A program made the translations under genes and the position numbers. A stretch of 48,363 bases of DNA from Vicinamibacterales bacterium (GTDB taxonomy: Bacteria; Acidobacteriota; Vicinamibacteria; Vicinamibacterales; Fen-181), in assembly GCA_036504215.1 (NCBI GenBank), contig DASXVO010000074.1, positions 1 to 48,363 on the forward strand, given 5' to 3'. Below, one piece after another: positions 25,262-32,789 of this stretch; position 1 is the first letter of the stretch; each line of letters starts with the position of its first letter. The notes under the pieces were generated by a model. That model saw nothing but the letters and a program-made list of their open reading frames with translations. It was not told the origin of the DNA and did not search any database.

Positions 25262-27355
25262 CTATCTCTGCACCGCGCCGTGATGGCGGGAGAGCGAGTC
25301 GACGATCAGTTCCATCGCCTGCTGCACTTCGGAGTCGGTCAGCGTGCGATCGGGCGAGCGGAACGTCAAGCGCAACGACAGGCTGTAGTGTCCGTCGGGA
25401 ATTCCCTTGCCCCTGTAGCGGTCGAACTCGCGCACGCGCACGAGCGTCGCGGGGGCGGCGCTACGAATGGTCGCGCGAACCTGCTCGGAACGCAACCCCC
25501 CGTCCACGACGATCGAGATGTCACGCACGATTGACGGGAAGCGGGGAAGCGGCTCCGCCTGGATGTCAGCCGACGGGACCAGCCGATCGATGGCGTCGAG
25601 GTCGAGTTCGGCCACGTAGATCTCGTCGCCGACGGGCAGGTCGCGAGCCGCGGCCTCCGCCGGGAGCAGTTGACCGACCACGCCGATCGCCACGTCGCCC
25701 ACAAACACCGAGGCCGTCCGCCCGGGCGCGAGGTACGACCGCGTCGCCACAAAGAACTCCAGCCGGAGGCGGAGCGCCTCGCCGATCCGTTCGATCACAC
25801 CCTTCGCGTCGAAGAAATCCACGTTGCGCTGACCGCCGGTCCAGTGCTCGGGCACGGCCGCGCCGGTCCAGGCGAACGCCACACGAGGCTGCTCGCCCGC
25901 CGCGCGCGAGAAGCACGACCCAATCTCGAAGAGCGCGACGTCACGGCACTCGCGCCGCCGGTTGTGGGCCACCGCATCGACGAGGCCGGGCAGCAGCGAC
26001 GGACGGAGCACGGCCATCTTCTCGGACAGCGGGTAGGCGAGGGCGACCTGGTCCACGGGCGGGACGCCCGCGCCACTCGGCCCTGCCGAAAACTGCTGTG
26101 CCGCAGAATCTTCGATGAAGCTGTAGCCGATCGCCTCTGAGAAGCCGGCGGCCGTCAGTACGTGCCGGAGCAGCGTCTTCTGCGCAAGGCGCGGTTCCGG
26201 ACGAGGCGGCATCGCGCGCAGCGCCGGGAACGTCGTGGGCACCAGGTCATAGCCGTGATGGCGCGCGACTTCTTCGATCAGGTCGGCTTCGCGCGCGATA
26301 TCGACGCGCATCGTCGGCACCGTCAGACGCCAGCCGTCCCCGGTGCGTTCGATGCCGAAACCGAGACCGCCGAAGATCTCGACCACCTCGCCGTCCGCCA
26401 CCGTCGTGCCGAGCAGACGCGCGATGCGATCGCGGCGCAGGCTCACCTGGATCGGACCGCGCGGAGCCGGGTAGCAGTCGAGCACGGTGCTCACGACGCG
26501 GCCCGCGCCAATCCGCTCGAGCAACGCGCAGGCGCGTTCGAGCGCCGCCACGGGTGCGTTGATGTCGGTGCCGCGTTCGAACCGTGAGGAGGCCTCGGAT
26601 TTCAACCCCAGACGCTTGCTCGTCCGCCGCACGGACGCGGGTTTGAAGTACGCGCTTTCGAATGCGACCAGGCGCGTGCCCGACCACACCTCCGAGGCGG
26701 CGCCGCCCATCACGCCGGCGACGGCCTGGGGCGACACGGCGTCGGCGATCACCAGCATGCCGGCCTCGAGCGCACGAGCCTCGCCGTCCAGCGTCCGGAT
26801 CCGCTCGCCGGCGCGGGCGGGGCGGGCGCGCAGTTGCCGCCCCTGGAGGCGCTCGAGGTCGAACGCGTGGAGGGGGTGGCCCACCTCGAGGAGAACGTAG
26901 TTGGTGACGTCCACGACGTTGTTGATCGGGCGGACGCCGGCGGCATCGAGACGACGTGCCAGCCAGTCGGGCGAAGGTTCGATCTTCACCTCGGCAATCG
27001 CTGCCGCATATCGCGGGCACAGGTCGGCATCCTCGATGGTGACGTCGAAGCCCTCGACCGCGACGTGTGCCGATGATGGAGCTGGAACCGGACGCGCGGT
27101 GCTGATCGGACGGCCCTGCGGATCCCACGGCAGGTGCAGTTGCAGGCGACACGCGGTCGCCGCCTCTCGCGCCAGGCCGATCACGCTGAGGCAGTCGGGA
27201 CGGTTGGCGGTGATCTCGAAGTCGATCACCGCGTCCTGGTCCAGGGCCTCCACCGACGCCACCTCGAAGCCGCGCATCGACAGCAGCGAGGCCAGCTCGG
27301 CGGCCGGCAGGGGAACGTCGACGAACTCACGGAGCCACGAAGTCAGGATTCTCAA
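25262..27355 (-). CDS. pheT: phenylalanine-tRNA ligase beta subunit, lacking the EMAP tRNA-binding domain
   Basis: PheT forms the alpha2-beta2 enzyme with PheS. The 697-residue protein is about 100 shorter than usual. MRILTSWLREFVDVPL and MRGFEVASVEAL are followed at once by VIDFEITANRPDCLSVIGLARE (residues 44-64), which in E. coli lies after residue 160, so the N-terminal EMAP/OB domain is absent. The B3/4 editing region, the B5 domain, the synthetase-like core (AYPLSEKMAVLRPSLLPGL) and the C-terminal anticodon-binding domain (FPSIVRDISIVVD) are present. The start is TTG 27355, overlapping the pheS stop as TTGA. Positions 26054-26080 of the gene match an intergenic repeat. Confidence 0.95.
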   Translation of the reverse strand: MRILTSWLREFVDVPLPAAELASLLSMRGFEVASVEALDQDAVIDFEITANRPDCLSVIGLAREAATACRLQLHLPWDPQGRPISTARPVPAPSSAHVAVEGFDVTIEDADLCPRYAAAIAEVKIEPSPDWLARRLDAAGVRPINNVVDVTNYVLLEVGHPLHAFDLERLQGRQLRARPARAGERIRTLDGEARALEAGMLVIADAVSPQAVAGVMGGAASEVWSGTRLVAFESAYFKPASVRRTSKRLGLKSEASSRFERGTDINAPVAALERACALLERIGAGRVVSTVLDCYPAPRGPIQVSLRRDRIARLLGTTVADGEVVEIFGGLGFGIERTGDGWRLTVPTMRVDIAREADLIEEVARHHGYDLVPTTFPALRAMPPRPEPRLAQKTLLRHVLTAAGFSEAIGYSFIEDSAAQQFSAGPSGAGVPPVDQVALAYPLSEKMAVLRPSLLPGLVDAVAHNRRRECRDVALFEIGSCFSRAAGEQPRVAFAWTGAAVPEHWTGGQRNVDFFDAKGVIERIGEALRLRLEFFVATRSYLAPGRTASVFVGDVAIGVVGQLLPAEAAARDLPVGDEIYVAELDLDAIDRLVPSADIQAEPLPRFPSIVRDISIVVDGGLRSEQVRATIRSAAPATLVRVREFDRYRGKGIPDGHYSLSLRLTFRSPDRTLTDSEVQQAMELIVDSLSRHHGAVQR
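26054..26080. repeat. palindromic repeat copy inside pheT
   Basis: This 27-base stretch (cacgggcgggacgcccg core) matches 25 of 27 positions of the tandem repeat at 28989-29052. In pheT it encodes the linker SGAGVPPV between FSAGP and DQVALAYPL. Confidence 0.65.
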
Positions 27356-28446
27356 AAGGAAAACTGCTCCAGGAAACGCTGGTCGCTCTCGTAGAACAAC
27401 CGGATGTCATCCACGCCGTACTTGAGCATCGCGACACGCTCGATCCCGGTCCCGAAGGCGAACCCGGTGTAGCGCTCGGGATCGTAGCCCACCGCCTCGA
27501 ACACCGCCGGGTGCACCATGCCGCTGCCGAGGATTTCCAGCCAGCCCGTCCGCTTGCACACCGGGCAGCCCGACCCCGCGCAGAACACGCAGCCGATGAA
27601 CATCTCGGCGCTCGGCTCCGTGTAGGGGAAGAAGGACGGGCGGAACATCACCTTGGTTTCGGGGGCGAAGATCTCGCGCACGAATGCGGTGAGCGTGCCC
27701 TTCAGGTCGGCGAACGTCACGTCCTCGCCGACCATCAGTCCTTCGAACTGATGGAACATCGGCGTGTGCGTGAGATCGGGATTGTCACGGCGGTACACCT
27801 TGCCGATGGCGACGATCCGCACCGGGGGCTCGTGGGCCTCCATGTAGCGGACCTGCATGGCCGACGTGTGCGTGCGCAGGAGCACCGCGGCGCGATCTGG
27901 CGGCGCGGGGCGCGTGCTGACACGCATGCCGGGCGATCCGAGGCCGCGCTGCGGCACCGGGTCGGCCAGGAAGAACGTGTCCTGCATGTCGCGAGCCGGA
28001 TGCTCGGGCGGCATGTTGAGGGCTTCGAAGGTGTGGTAGTCGTCCTCGATCTCCGGTCCCTCGAGCACTTCGTAGCCCATGCGTCCGAAGATGGCTTCGA
28101 CCTGGTTGCGCACGAGCGTGAGGGGATGGAGGTGGCCGAGCGGCGTCTTGCGGCCAGGCAGCGAGACGTCCACGCTGCCCGCGATCGGGCGGCCGGCCTC
28201 GAGCGCCGCGCGCTGCCCGTCGAGGCGCGCTTCGACCTCGACCTTGAACTGGTTGGCGAGCTTGCCGAGGACCGGGCGTTCGGCCGGGGAGGCGCCGGCG
28301 ACGGCCTTCATCAGCGAGGCAATGACGCCGCCCTTCCGCCCGAGGTACTGATCGCGTACCGCGCGCAAGGCCTGGTCTGTCACCGCCGCAGCAAGCGCGG
28401 CCTGGAACTCCGCCCGGAGGCGTTCGATCTCGGCAGCGTCGGGCAT
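27352..28446 (-). CDS. pheS: phenylalanine-tRNA ligase alpha subunit
   Basis: PheS holds the catalytic site that charges tRNA-Phe. The 364-residue product has an N-terminal coiled coil (about 1-85), motif 2 in HTSAMQVRYM...VYRRDNPDLTHTPMFHQFEGL, a Cys pair region CVFCAGSGCPVCKRTGWLEI as in many bacterial PheS, and motif 3 GFAFGTGIERVAML. ATG 28446 gives the expected N-terminus. The stop overlaps pheT by four bases. A GGCGGGTC/GACCCGCC hairpin (28518-28537) lies in the 118-bp gap after rplT and may attenuate transcription. No Phe-rich leader peptide was seen. Confidence 0.96.
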   Translation of the reverse strand: MPDAAEIERLRAEFQAALAAAVTDQALRAVRDQYLGRKGGVIASLMKAVAGASPAERPVLGKLANQFKVEVEARLDGQRAALEAGRPIAGSVDVSLPGRKTPLGHLHPLTLVRNQVEAIFGRMGYEVLEGPEIEDDYHTFEALNMPPEHPARDMQDTFFLADPVPQRGLGSPGMRVSTRPAPPDRAAVLLRTHTSAMQVRYMEAHEPPVRIVAIGKVYRRDNPDLTHTPMFHQFEGLMVGEDVTFADLKGTLTAFVREIFAPETKVMFRPSFFPYTEPSAEMFIGCVFCAGSGCPVCKRTGWLEILGSGMVHPAVFEAVGYDPERYTGFAFGTGIERVAMLKYGVDDIRLFYESDQRFLEQFSF

Positions 28447-28517
28447 CGGAACCTGCTGGAGTAGAGCAGTGGGTAGTTGTTCGTCAACGGACGGTGACTG
28501 CACCGTGAGGGCGCGAA

Positions 28518-28537
28518 GGCGGGTCAGAAGACCCGCC
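28518..28537. repeat. palindrome between rplT and pheS
   Basis: Perfect 8-bp arms (ggcgggtc / gacccgcc) with loop agaa lie about 28 bases after the rplT stop. It is not followed by a T-run on the minus strand, so it is either a weak terminator/attenuator or another of the window's repetitive palindromes. Confidence 0.55.
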
Positions 28538-28564
28538 CCATCTCGTCGTGGAACCCGGCGCCCC

Positions 28565-28936
28565 CTACACGGCGGCCGGTGTGGCGAGCGCCTGCTTCGC
28601 CTGACCCGCGATCTTCGCAAAGGCGGCGGGTTCCTTGACGGCCATGTCGGCCAGGACCTTCCGGTCGAGCGCGATGCCCGCCAGCTTGAGGCCGCGGATC
28701 AGCTGGCCGTAGGTGATGTCCTGCTGGCGTGCAGCCGCGTTGATCCGCACGATCCACAGGCGGCGGAACTCCCGCTTCTTGTCCCGGCGACCGACGAACG
28801 CGTACTTCAACGCGGTGTCGACCGCCTCCTTGGCGGAACGATACAGCTTGCTCTTCCTGGCGTAGTAGCCCTTGGCCAGGCCGAGCAGCTTCTTTCGCTT
28901 CGCGCGCCGCACGGTTCCGCGTTTGACTCGAGGCAT
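28565..28936 (-). CDS. rplT: 50S ribosomal protein L20
   Basis: L20 binds 23S rRNA early in large-subunit assembly. The 123-residue product starts [18 protein letters not shown] and continues [24 protein letters not shown] and [14 protein letters not shown], all standard. An in-frame upstream ATG is less likely because conserved sequence begins at 28936 and AAAGGA sits nine bases before it. It follows rpmI after a 187-bp spacer packed with palindromic repeats, unusually long for this pair. Confidence 0.97.
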   Translation of the reverse strand: MPRVKRGTVRRAKRKKLLGLAKGYYARKSKLYRSAKEAVDTALKYAFVGRRDKKREFRRLWIVRINAAARQQDITYGQLIRGLKLAGIALDRKVLADMAVKEPAAFAKIAGQAKQALATPAAV

Positions 28937-28954
28937 GGTCGATCGTCCTTTCAT

Positions 28955-28974
28955 CGCGGGACTGAAGTCCCGCG
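28955..28974. repeat. TGAA-loop palindrome upstream of rplT
   Basis: Perfect arms cgcgggac / gtcccgcg enclose loop tgaa. The same loop with different stems occurs at 45727-45744 and, as ctgaa, at 35118-35146. Confidence 0.6.
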
Positions 28975-28984
28975 CTCAATCACT

Positions 28985-29095
28985 GTCTCACGGGCGGGAC
29001 GCCCGTGCCACTCTGTCTGCCGTCTCACGGGCGGGACGCCCGTGCCACTCTGTCCGCCGTCCGGGCGAAATGCCCGTGCCGGTCGCTCCGCTTGC
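28985..29095. repeat. tandem 37-bp palindromic repeat, about three copies
   Basis: Copies at 28985-29021 and 29022-29058 differ at one base; a third, at 29059 to about 29095, is diverged. Each holds cacgggcg-gga-cgcccgtg, a strong hairpin, followed by ccactctgtc. The array fills most of the gap between rpmI and rplT and will be transcribed within the operon. Confidence 0.85.
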
Positions 29096-29123
29096 CGGGT
29101 CCGCCGCCTGACCGCCCTCCCGC

Positions 29124-29321
29124 CTATTTGTACGGCAGCATCCGCTTGATCTTCGCGGCGTCGGCGTCGGACACCACGACGCTGCCGGAGAGGTGCCGCT
29201 TCTCCTTGGTGGTCTTGCTCGACAGCAGATGGCGCTTGAACGCCTGGGCGCGCGTGAACTTCCCGGTACCCGTCTTCTTGAAGCGCTTGGCAGCGCCCCG
29301 ATGCGTCTTCAGTTTCGGCAT
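29124..29321 (-). CDS. rpmI: 50S ribosomal protein L35
   Basis: The 65-residue product starts [20 protein letters not shown] and has [16 protein letters not shown] and KIKRMLPYK, the full L35 pattern at normal length. It lies 39 bp after infC in the conserved infC-rpmI-rplT order. Confidence 0.97.
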   Translation of the reverse strand: MPKLKTHRGAAKRFKKTGTGKFTRAQAFKRHLLSSKTTKEKRHLSGSVVVSDADAAKIKRMLPYK

Positions 29322-29360
29322 GTCAGTCTCTCGATTCCCGAACCGTGATCGACTTGGCTG

Positions 29361-29969
29361 TTACGAACCGCTCTGCTCGGGCGCGGCCGGAGGCGCCTGC
29401 GAGGCCGCGGGCTTCGGTGCCGGCGGTCTGCTGCCCGGTTTGTGGGTGAGGATGGTGTGCATCGTGTTGCCTTCCATCCGGGGGAAGGATTCCGGCACCG
29501 CCACCTCGGCTAACTCCTGGATCAAACGCTCGAGGATCCGCCGGCCGATATCCGGGTGCGCAATCTCGCGGCCGCGGAAGAAGATTGTCGCCTTCACCTT
29601 GTCGCCGTCGGCCAGGAACCGCTCGATGTGGCTCTTCTTGAACTGGTAGTCGTGTTCATCCACCTTCGGGCGGAACTTGATCTCCTTGACCTCGATGACC
29701 TTCTGGTGTTTCCGCGCTTCGCGCGCCCGCTTCTGCTCCTGGTACTGGTACTTGCCGAAGTCCATGATTCGGCACACCGGGGGTTGCGCCATGGGCGCAA
29801 CTTCCACCAGGTCGAGGGCCTTCTGCCGGGCTATCGCCAGCGCCTGCTGCGGGGACATGATGCCCAGCTGCTGGCCGGCGTCATCAATGACTCGGACTTC
29901 CCGCACGCGGATGCGTTCGTTGATCCGGGTGCGGTCGTCACGACGTGGTGCGGAGCGATCGAAAGCGAT
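29361..29969 (-). CDS. infC: translation initiation factor IF-3, ATC start codon
   Basis: IF-3 checks start-codon pairing on the 30S subunit. Read from ATC 29969 the 202-residue product begins with [11 protein letters not shown] and then the conserved [23 protein letters not shown] lies five bases before the ATC, and no ATG, GTG or TTG in frame precedes the conserved region except a GTG at 29906 that would remove RINERI. Non-standard AUU/AUC starts are a known feature of infC and allow autoregulation. The N- and C-domains are complete; a Pro/Ala-rich tail (about 175-202) is extra. Confidence 0.95.
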   Translation of the reverse strand: MAFDRSAPRRDDRTRINERIRVREVRVIDDAGQQLGIMSPQQALAIARQKALDLVEVAPMAQPPVCRIMDFGKYQYQEQKRAREARKHQKVIEVKEIKFRPKVDEHDYQFKKSHIERFLADGDKVKATIFFRGREIAHPDIGRRILERLIQELAEVAVPESFPRMEGNTMHTILTHKPGSRPPAPKPAASQAPPAAPEQSGS

Positions 29970-29974
29970 ATGGA

Positions 29975-29980
29975 CCTCCT
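29975..29980 (-). promoter_or_regulatory. strong ribosome binding site setting the infC ATC start
   Basis: AGGAGG on the minus strand ends five bases before ATC 29969. Its strength and position decide the start of infC in the absence of a standard start codon. Confidence 0.85.
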
Positions 29981-30087
29981 CTGCGTACCGAATGCAAACT
30001 ACACGGTGAGGACTGGAGAATGCTCCGTGGAATTGATTCTACATTTTCCGTCCTGCATTCTGCATTTTGCATTCAGGCTCCCGCCTG

Positions 30088-32001
30088 TCAGTGTCCCTTC
30101 CGCGCGATCTCGTCCCGTGCCGCGGCGATGAATTCGTCCACCGCACGCGACCCCTGGTCGCCGCCGGCCCGGCTGCGCACCGACACGGTTCCCTGCTCGG
30201 CCTCGCGATCGCCGACGACGAGCATGTAGGGGACTTTCTGCAATTGCGCTTCCCGGATCTTGTACCCGATCTTCTCCTGCCGATCGTCGAGTTCCACGAA
30301 GAGCCCGGCGGCCGCCAACTGGTCGCGCACCGACGCCGCATACATCAGGTGGCGATCCGCAATCGGCAGCACGATGGCCTGCACCGGCGCGAACCACAAC
30401 GGCAGCGCGCCGGCGTAGTGCTCGAGCAGCAGGGCAATGAACCGCTCCACGCTCCCGAAGATGGCCCGGTGCACGACGACGGGGGTGTGCTCGGTGTTGT
30501 CCGCCCCGACGTAGGTCAGCTTGAAGCGCTGCGGCAACTGGTAGTCCAGCTGGATCGTCGCGCACTGCCACTTGCGGCCGATCGCATCGGTGACGGCGAA
30601 GTCGATCTTCGGCCCGTAGAACGCGCCGTCGCCTTCGTTCACCGCGTAGGGCTGTCCCGCGTGTTCGAGCGCCTGCTTGAGCTCGGCCTCGGCATGATCC
30701 CACGCCGCCTTCTCGCCGAGGTACTGCTCGGGCCGCGTCGAGAGCTTCATCTCGGGCGACAGGCCGAAATCGCCGTACACGCGCTGAATCAACCGGAGCA
30801 GCCGCTCCACTTCCTCCGCGATCTGGTGCTCGGTGATGAAGATGTGCGCGTCGTCCATGATGAACTCGCGCACGCGGGTCAGGCCTGAGAGCACGCCCGA
30901 CGCTTCGTACCGATGCAGCACGCTCTGGTCGTGGATGCGATAGGGCAAGTCGCGGTAGCTGCGCATCTCGCTGCCGAACACGAGCATGTGCCCCGGGCAG
31001 TTCATCGGCTTCAGACCGTACGCCTGGTCCTCGGCCTCGAACAGGAACATGTTCTCGCGGTAGTGGTCCCAGTGGCCGGACATCTCCCACAGCGCCTTGT
31101 TGAAGACGAGCGGCGTCCGCATCTCCACGTAGCCTTCGGGCGCCAGCACCGCGCGCATGTAGTTCGTCAGCGTGTTCACCAGGCGGGTGCCCTTCGCGAG
31201 CCAGAACGGCTCGCCAGGCGCCCACGGGTGGAACATGAACAGCCCGAGCTCCTTGCCCAGCTTCCGATGGTCGCGCTTCTTGGCCTCCTCGAGGCGGTCG
31301 AGGTACGCCTTGAGGTCGGACTCGCTGAAGAACGCCGTGCCGTAGATGCGCTGCATCGGCTGGTTCTTCGCGTCGCCCTTCCAGTACGCATTCGACGCCG
31401 ACAGCAGCTTGAACGCCTTGAGCCTGCCGGTGGACGGAACGTGCGGTCCGGTGCAGAAGTCGGTGAAGACGCCGTTGATGTCGTAGCAGGAGACGACCGG
31501 TCCGCCCTTCTCTTCGATGAGCTGCACTTTGAGCGGTTCGCCGCGCTCGTCGAACTGGCGCCTGGCCTCGTCTTTGGCCAGCATCCGGCGCTCGTAGGGA
31601 AGGTCCTGCTTCGCCAGGTCCTTCATCTTCGCTTCGATCGCCGCGAGATCCTCCGGCACGAACGGCCGGGAAACGACGAAGTCGTAGAAGAAGCCGTCGT
31701 CGGTCGACGGGCCGATGCCGCACTGGGCGCCAGGGAAGAGTGCCACCACCGCCGCCGCCATCAGGTGGGCGGTGCTGTGCCGGTACAGGTCGAGCGCTTC
31801 AGGGGCGTCGGGCGTCACGAGGCGCAGGGTGAGGTCGGCATCGATGGGGTGCGAGAGATCGACGACCTGGTCGTTGAGAACCGCAGCCAGGGCGGACTTC
31901 GCCACCCGCGGCGGGAGGCCGTCCATGAATGCCCGCACGGTCGTCCCCGCGGGGACGCTGCGAGTGGAACCGTCCGGCAACGTAACAGTCACGTGAGTCA
32001 T
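30088..32001 (-). CDS. thrS: threonine-tRNA ligase
   Basis: ThrRS charges tRNA-Thr and edits mischarged Ser. The 637-residue protein has an N-terminal TGS domain (1-62), the editing domain with HxxxH at His75/His79 and Cys183/His187 (FCTGPHVP), the class II core with MNCPGHM, HRYEASG and VVVHRAIFGSVERFIALLLEH, and the anticodon-binding domain from about 535. Zn ligands Cys and His are present. ATG 32001 fits the family start although no ribosome site is obvious. It begins the thrS-infC-rpmI-rplT-pheST order and lies about 100 bp after tRNA-Val. Confidence 0.97.
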   Translation of the reverse strand: MTHVTVTLPDGSTRSVPAGTTVRAFMDGLPPRVAKSALAAVLNDQVVDLSHPIDADLTLRLVTPDAPEALDLYRHSTAHLMAAAVVALFPGAQCGIGPSTDDGFFYDFVVSRPFVPEDLAAIEAKMKDLAKQDLPYERRMLAKDEARRQFDERGEPLKVQLIEEKGGPVVSCYDINGVFTDFCTGPHVPSTGRLKAFKLLSASNAYWKGDAKNQPMQRIYGTAFFSESDLKAYLDRLEEAKKRDHRKLGKELGLFMFHPWAPGEPFWLAKGTRLVNTLTNYMRAVLAPEGYVEMRTPLVFNKALWEMSGHWDHYRENMFLFEAEDQAYGLKPMNCPGHMLVFGSEMRSYRDLPYRIHDQSVLHRYEASGVLSGLTRVREFIMDDAHIFITEHQIAEEVERLLRLIQRVYGDFGLSPEMKLSTRPEQYLGEKAAWDHAEAELKQALEHAGQPYAVNEGDGAFYGPKIDFAVTDAIGRKWQCATIQLDYQLPQRFKLTYVGADNTEHTPVVVHRAIFGSVERFIALLLEHYAGALPLWFAPVQAIVLPIADRHLMYAASVRDQLAAAGLFVELDDRQEKIGYKIREAQLQKVPYMLVVGDREAEQGTVSVRSRAGGDQGSRAVDEFIAAARDEIARKGH

Positions 32002-32042
32002 CCGGGTGTTCAGAAGCCGAGGAAGGCGTCTTCAGCCATCAG

Positions 32043-32069
32043 AAAAACCAGCCACTCGCATCCAGGCTG
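32043..32069 (-). terminator. Rho-independent terminator after tRNA-Val
   Basis: On the minus strand CAGCC and GGCTG arms with an 11-base loop are followed by a TTTTT run (32043-32047). It lies between tRNA-Val and thrS and could end the tRNA transcript or reduce read-through into thrS. The stem is short. Confidence 0.45.
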
Positions 32070-32103
32070 ACAGCCGATTGCTCCGGCGCAGAACGGAATC
32101 GAG

Positions 32104-32181
32104 GTGGTAGGCACGGGCGGACTCGAACCGCCGACCTCCTGCGTGTCAAGCAGGCGCTCTAACCATCTGAGCTACGCGCCT
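32104..32181 (-). tRNA. tRNA-Val(GAC), CCA encoded
   Basis: The minus strand folds as a cloverleaf: acceptor AGGCGCG pairs with CGTGCCT, D arm GCTC/GAGC, anticodon stem CCTGC/GCAGG with loop TTGACAC (anticodon GAC, valine), and T arm GGCGG/CCGCC around TTCGAGT. Discriminator A and CCA are in the DNA. Ends are accurate to about one base. Confidence 0.95.
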
Positions 32182-32215
32182 ATGTCAAGAAAAGCCGGGA
32201 CTTACAGAAGTAGTT

Positions 32216-32245
32216 AGTATAGCAATGGCTGGAAGGGTGAGTCAA
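32216..32245 (-). promoter_or_regulatory. promoter of tRNA-Val
   Basis: On the minus strand TTGACT (32240-32245) and TATACT (32216-32221) are 18 bases apart and the -10 is extended (TGC). The start would lie near 32209, about 28 bases before the tRNA. Confidence 0.75.
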
Positions 32246-32264
32246 CGCGCGACAAGAAACGCAG

Positions 32265-32360
32265 GTCAGAGGCTCGTGCCACAAGGCAAACCTTGCAGCG
32301 TCGGCCCCCGCCAGCCAGGAGGCCCGCGCCACAAGGTTCTTGCAGTGCAAGCCTCTTGAC
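32265..32360. repeat. imperfect direct repeats between hup and tRNA-Val
   Basis: Two related segments (gaggctcgtgccacaagg near 32271 and gaggcccgcgccacaagg near 32318) each lead into an aaggc..ccttgc-like inverted repeat. They fill the spacer between the hup stop and the tRNA promoter. No gene is visible here. Confidence 0.5.
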
Positions 32361-32376
32361 TTGCGGCTGACGTCGT

Positions 32377-32649
32377 CTAGCGGATGGCTTCCTTCAACGC
32401 TTTGCCGGCGGTGAACCGCACGACGCGCCGCTTCGGGATCTTGATCGCCGCCCCGGTCTGCGGGTTCCGCGCCGTCCGCGCCTTCCGGACGGATGTCTTG
32501 AAAGTGCCGAACCCGACGAACGTGATCGGGTCGCCCTTCTTGAGCGAGCGAGTGATGCCATCGAGGGCCGATTCGAGTGCGGCCGCCGCGTGCGTCTTCG
32601 GAACGCCGGTGTCCTTCGCGATCTTGGCGATGAGTTCCTGCTTGTTCAT
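32377..32649 (-). CDS. hup: HU-family DNA-binding protein
   Basis: HU bends and compacts DNA as a dimer. The 90-residue product has MNKQELIAKIAKDTGVPK, VGFGTFKTSVRKARTARNP with the DNA-arm signature RNPQTGAAIKIP, and FTAGKALKEAI at the end; length is typical. AGGAGG precedes the ATG and a near-consensus promoter lies 70 bp upstream, consistent with high expression. It is transcribed alone, between tRNA-Val and the S41 gene. Confidence 0.96.
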   Translation of the reverse strand: MNKQELIAKIAKDTGVPKTHAAAALESALDGITRSLKKGDPITFVGFGTFKTSVRKARTARNPQTGAAIKIPKRRVVRFTAGKALKEAIR

Positions 32650-32718
32650 GAAACCTCCTGGCGGCCTACTGGAGTAACACGTCGCGATACTGGTCGCAGT
32701 CGGGTGGGCGCCTCAGCG

Positions 32719-32747
32719 GTTATACGCGACCGATCGGAGGGTGTCAA
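32719..32747 (-). promoter_or_regulatory. strong sigma-70 type promoter of hup
   Basis: On the minus strand TTGACA (32742-32747) and TATAAC (32719-32724) are 17 bases apart. The start is expected near 32712, giving a leader of about 60 nt with an AGGAGG site. Confidence 0.85.
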
Positions 32748-32789
32748 GGGGGAACACCTCGAAACGGGAGATGGAAAGTGGACGTTGTG

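Noticed and set aside
28985-29095. CRISPR array
   Set aside because: The 37-bp units are directly abutting, palindromic and without unique spacers, and no cas genes are near.
32005-32034. Nine-codon upstream open frame (MAEDAFLGF) before thrS as an attenuation leader
   Set aside because: It has no Thr codons, no ribosome site and no antiterminator pair, so chance is more likely.
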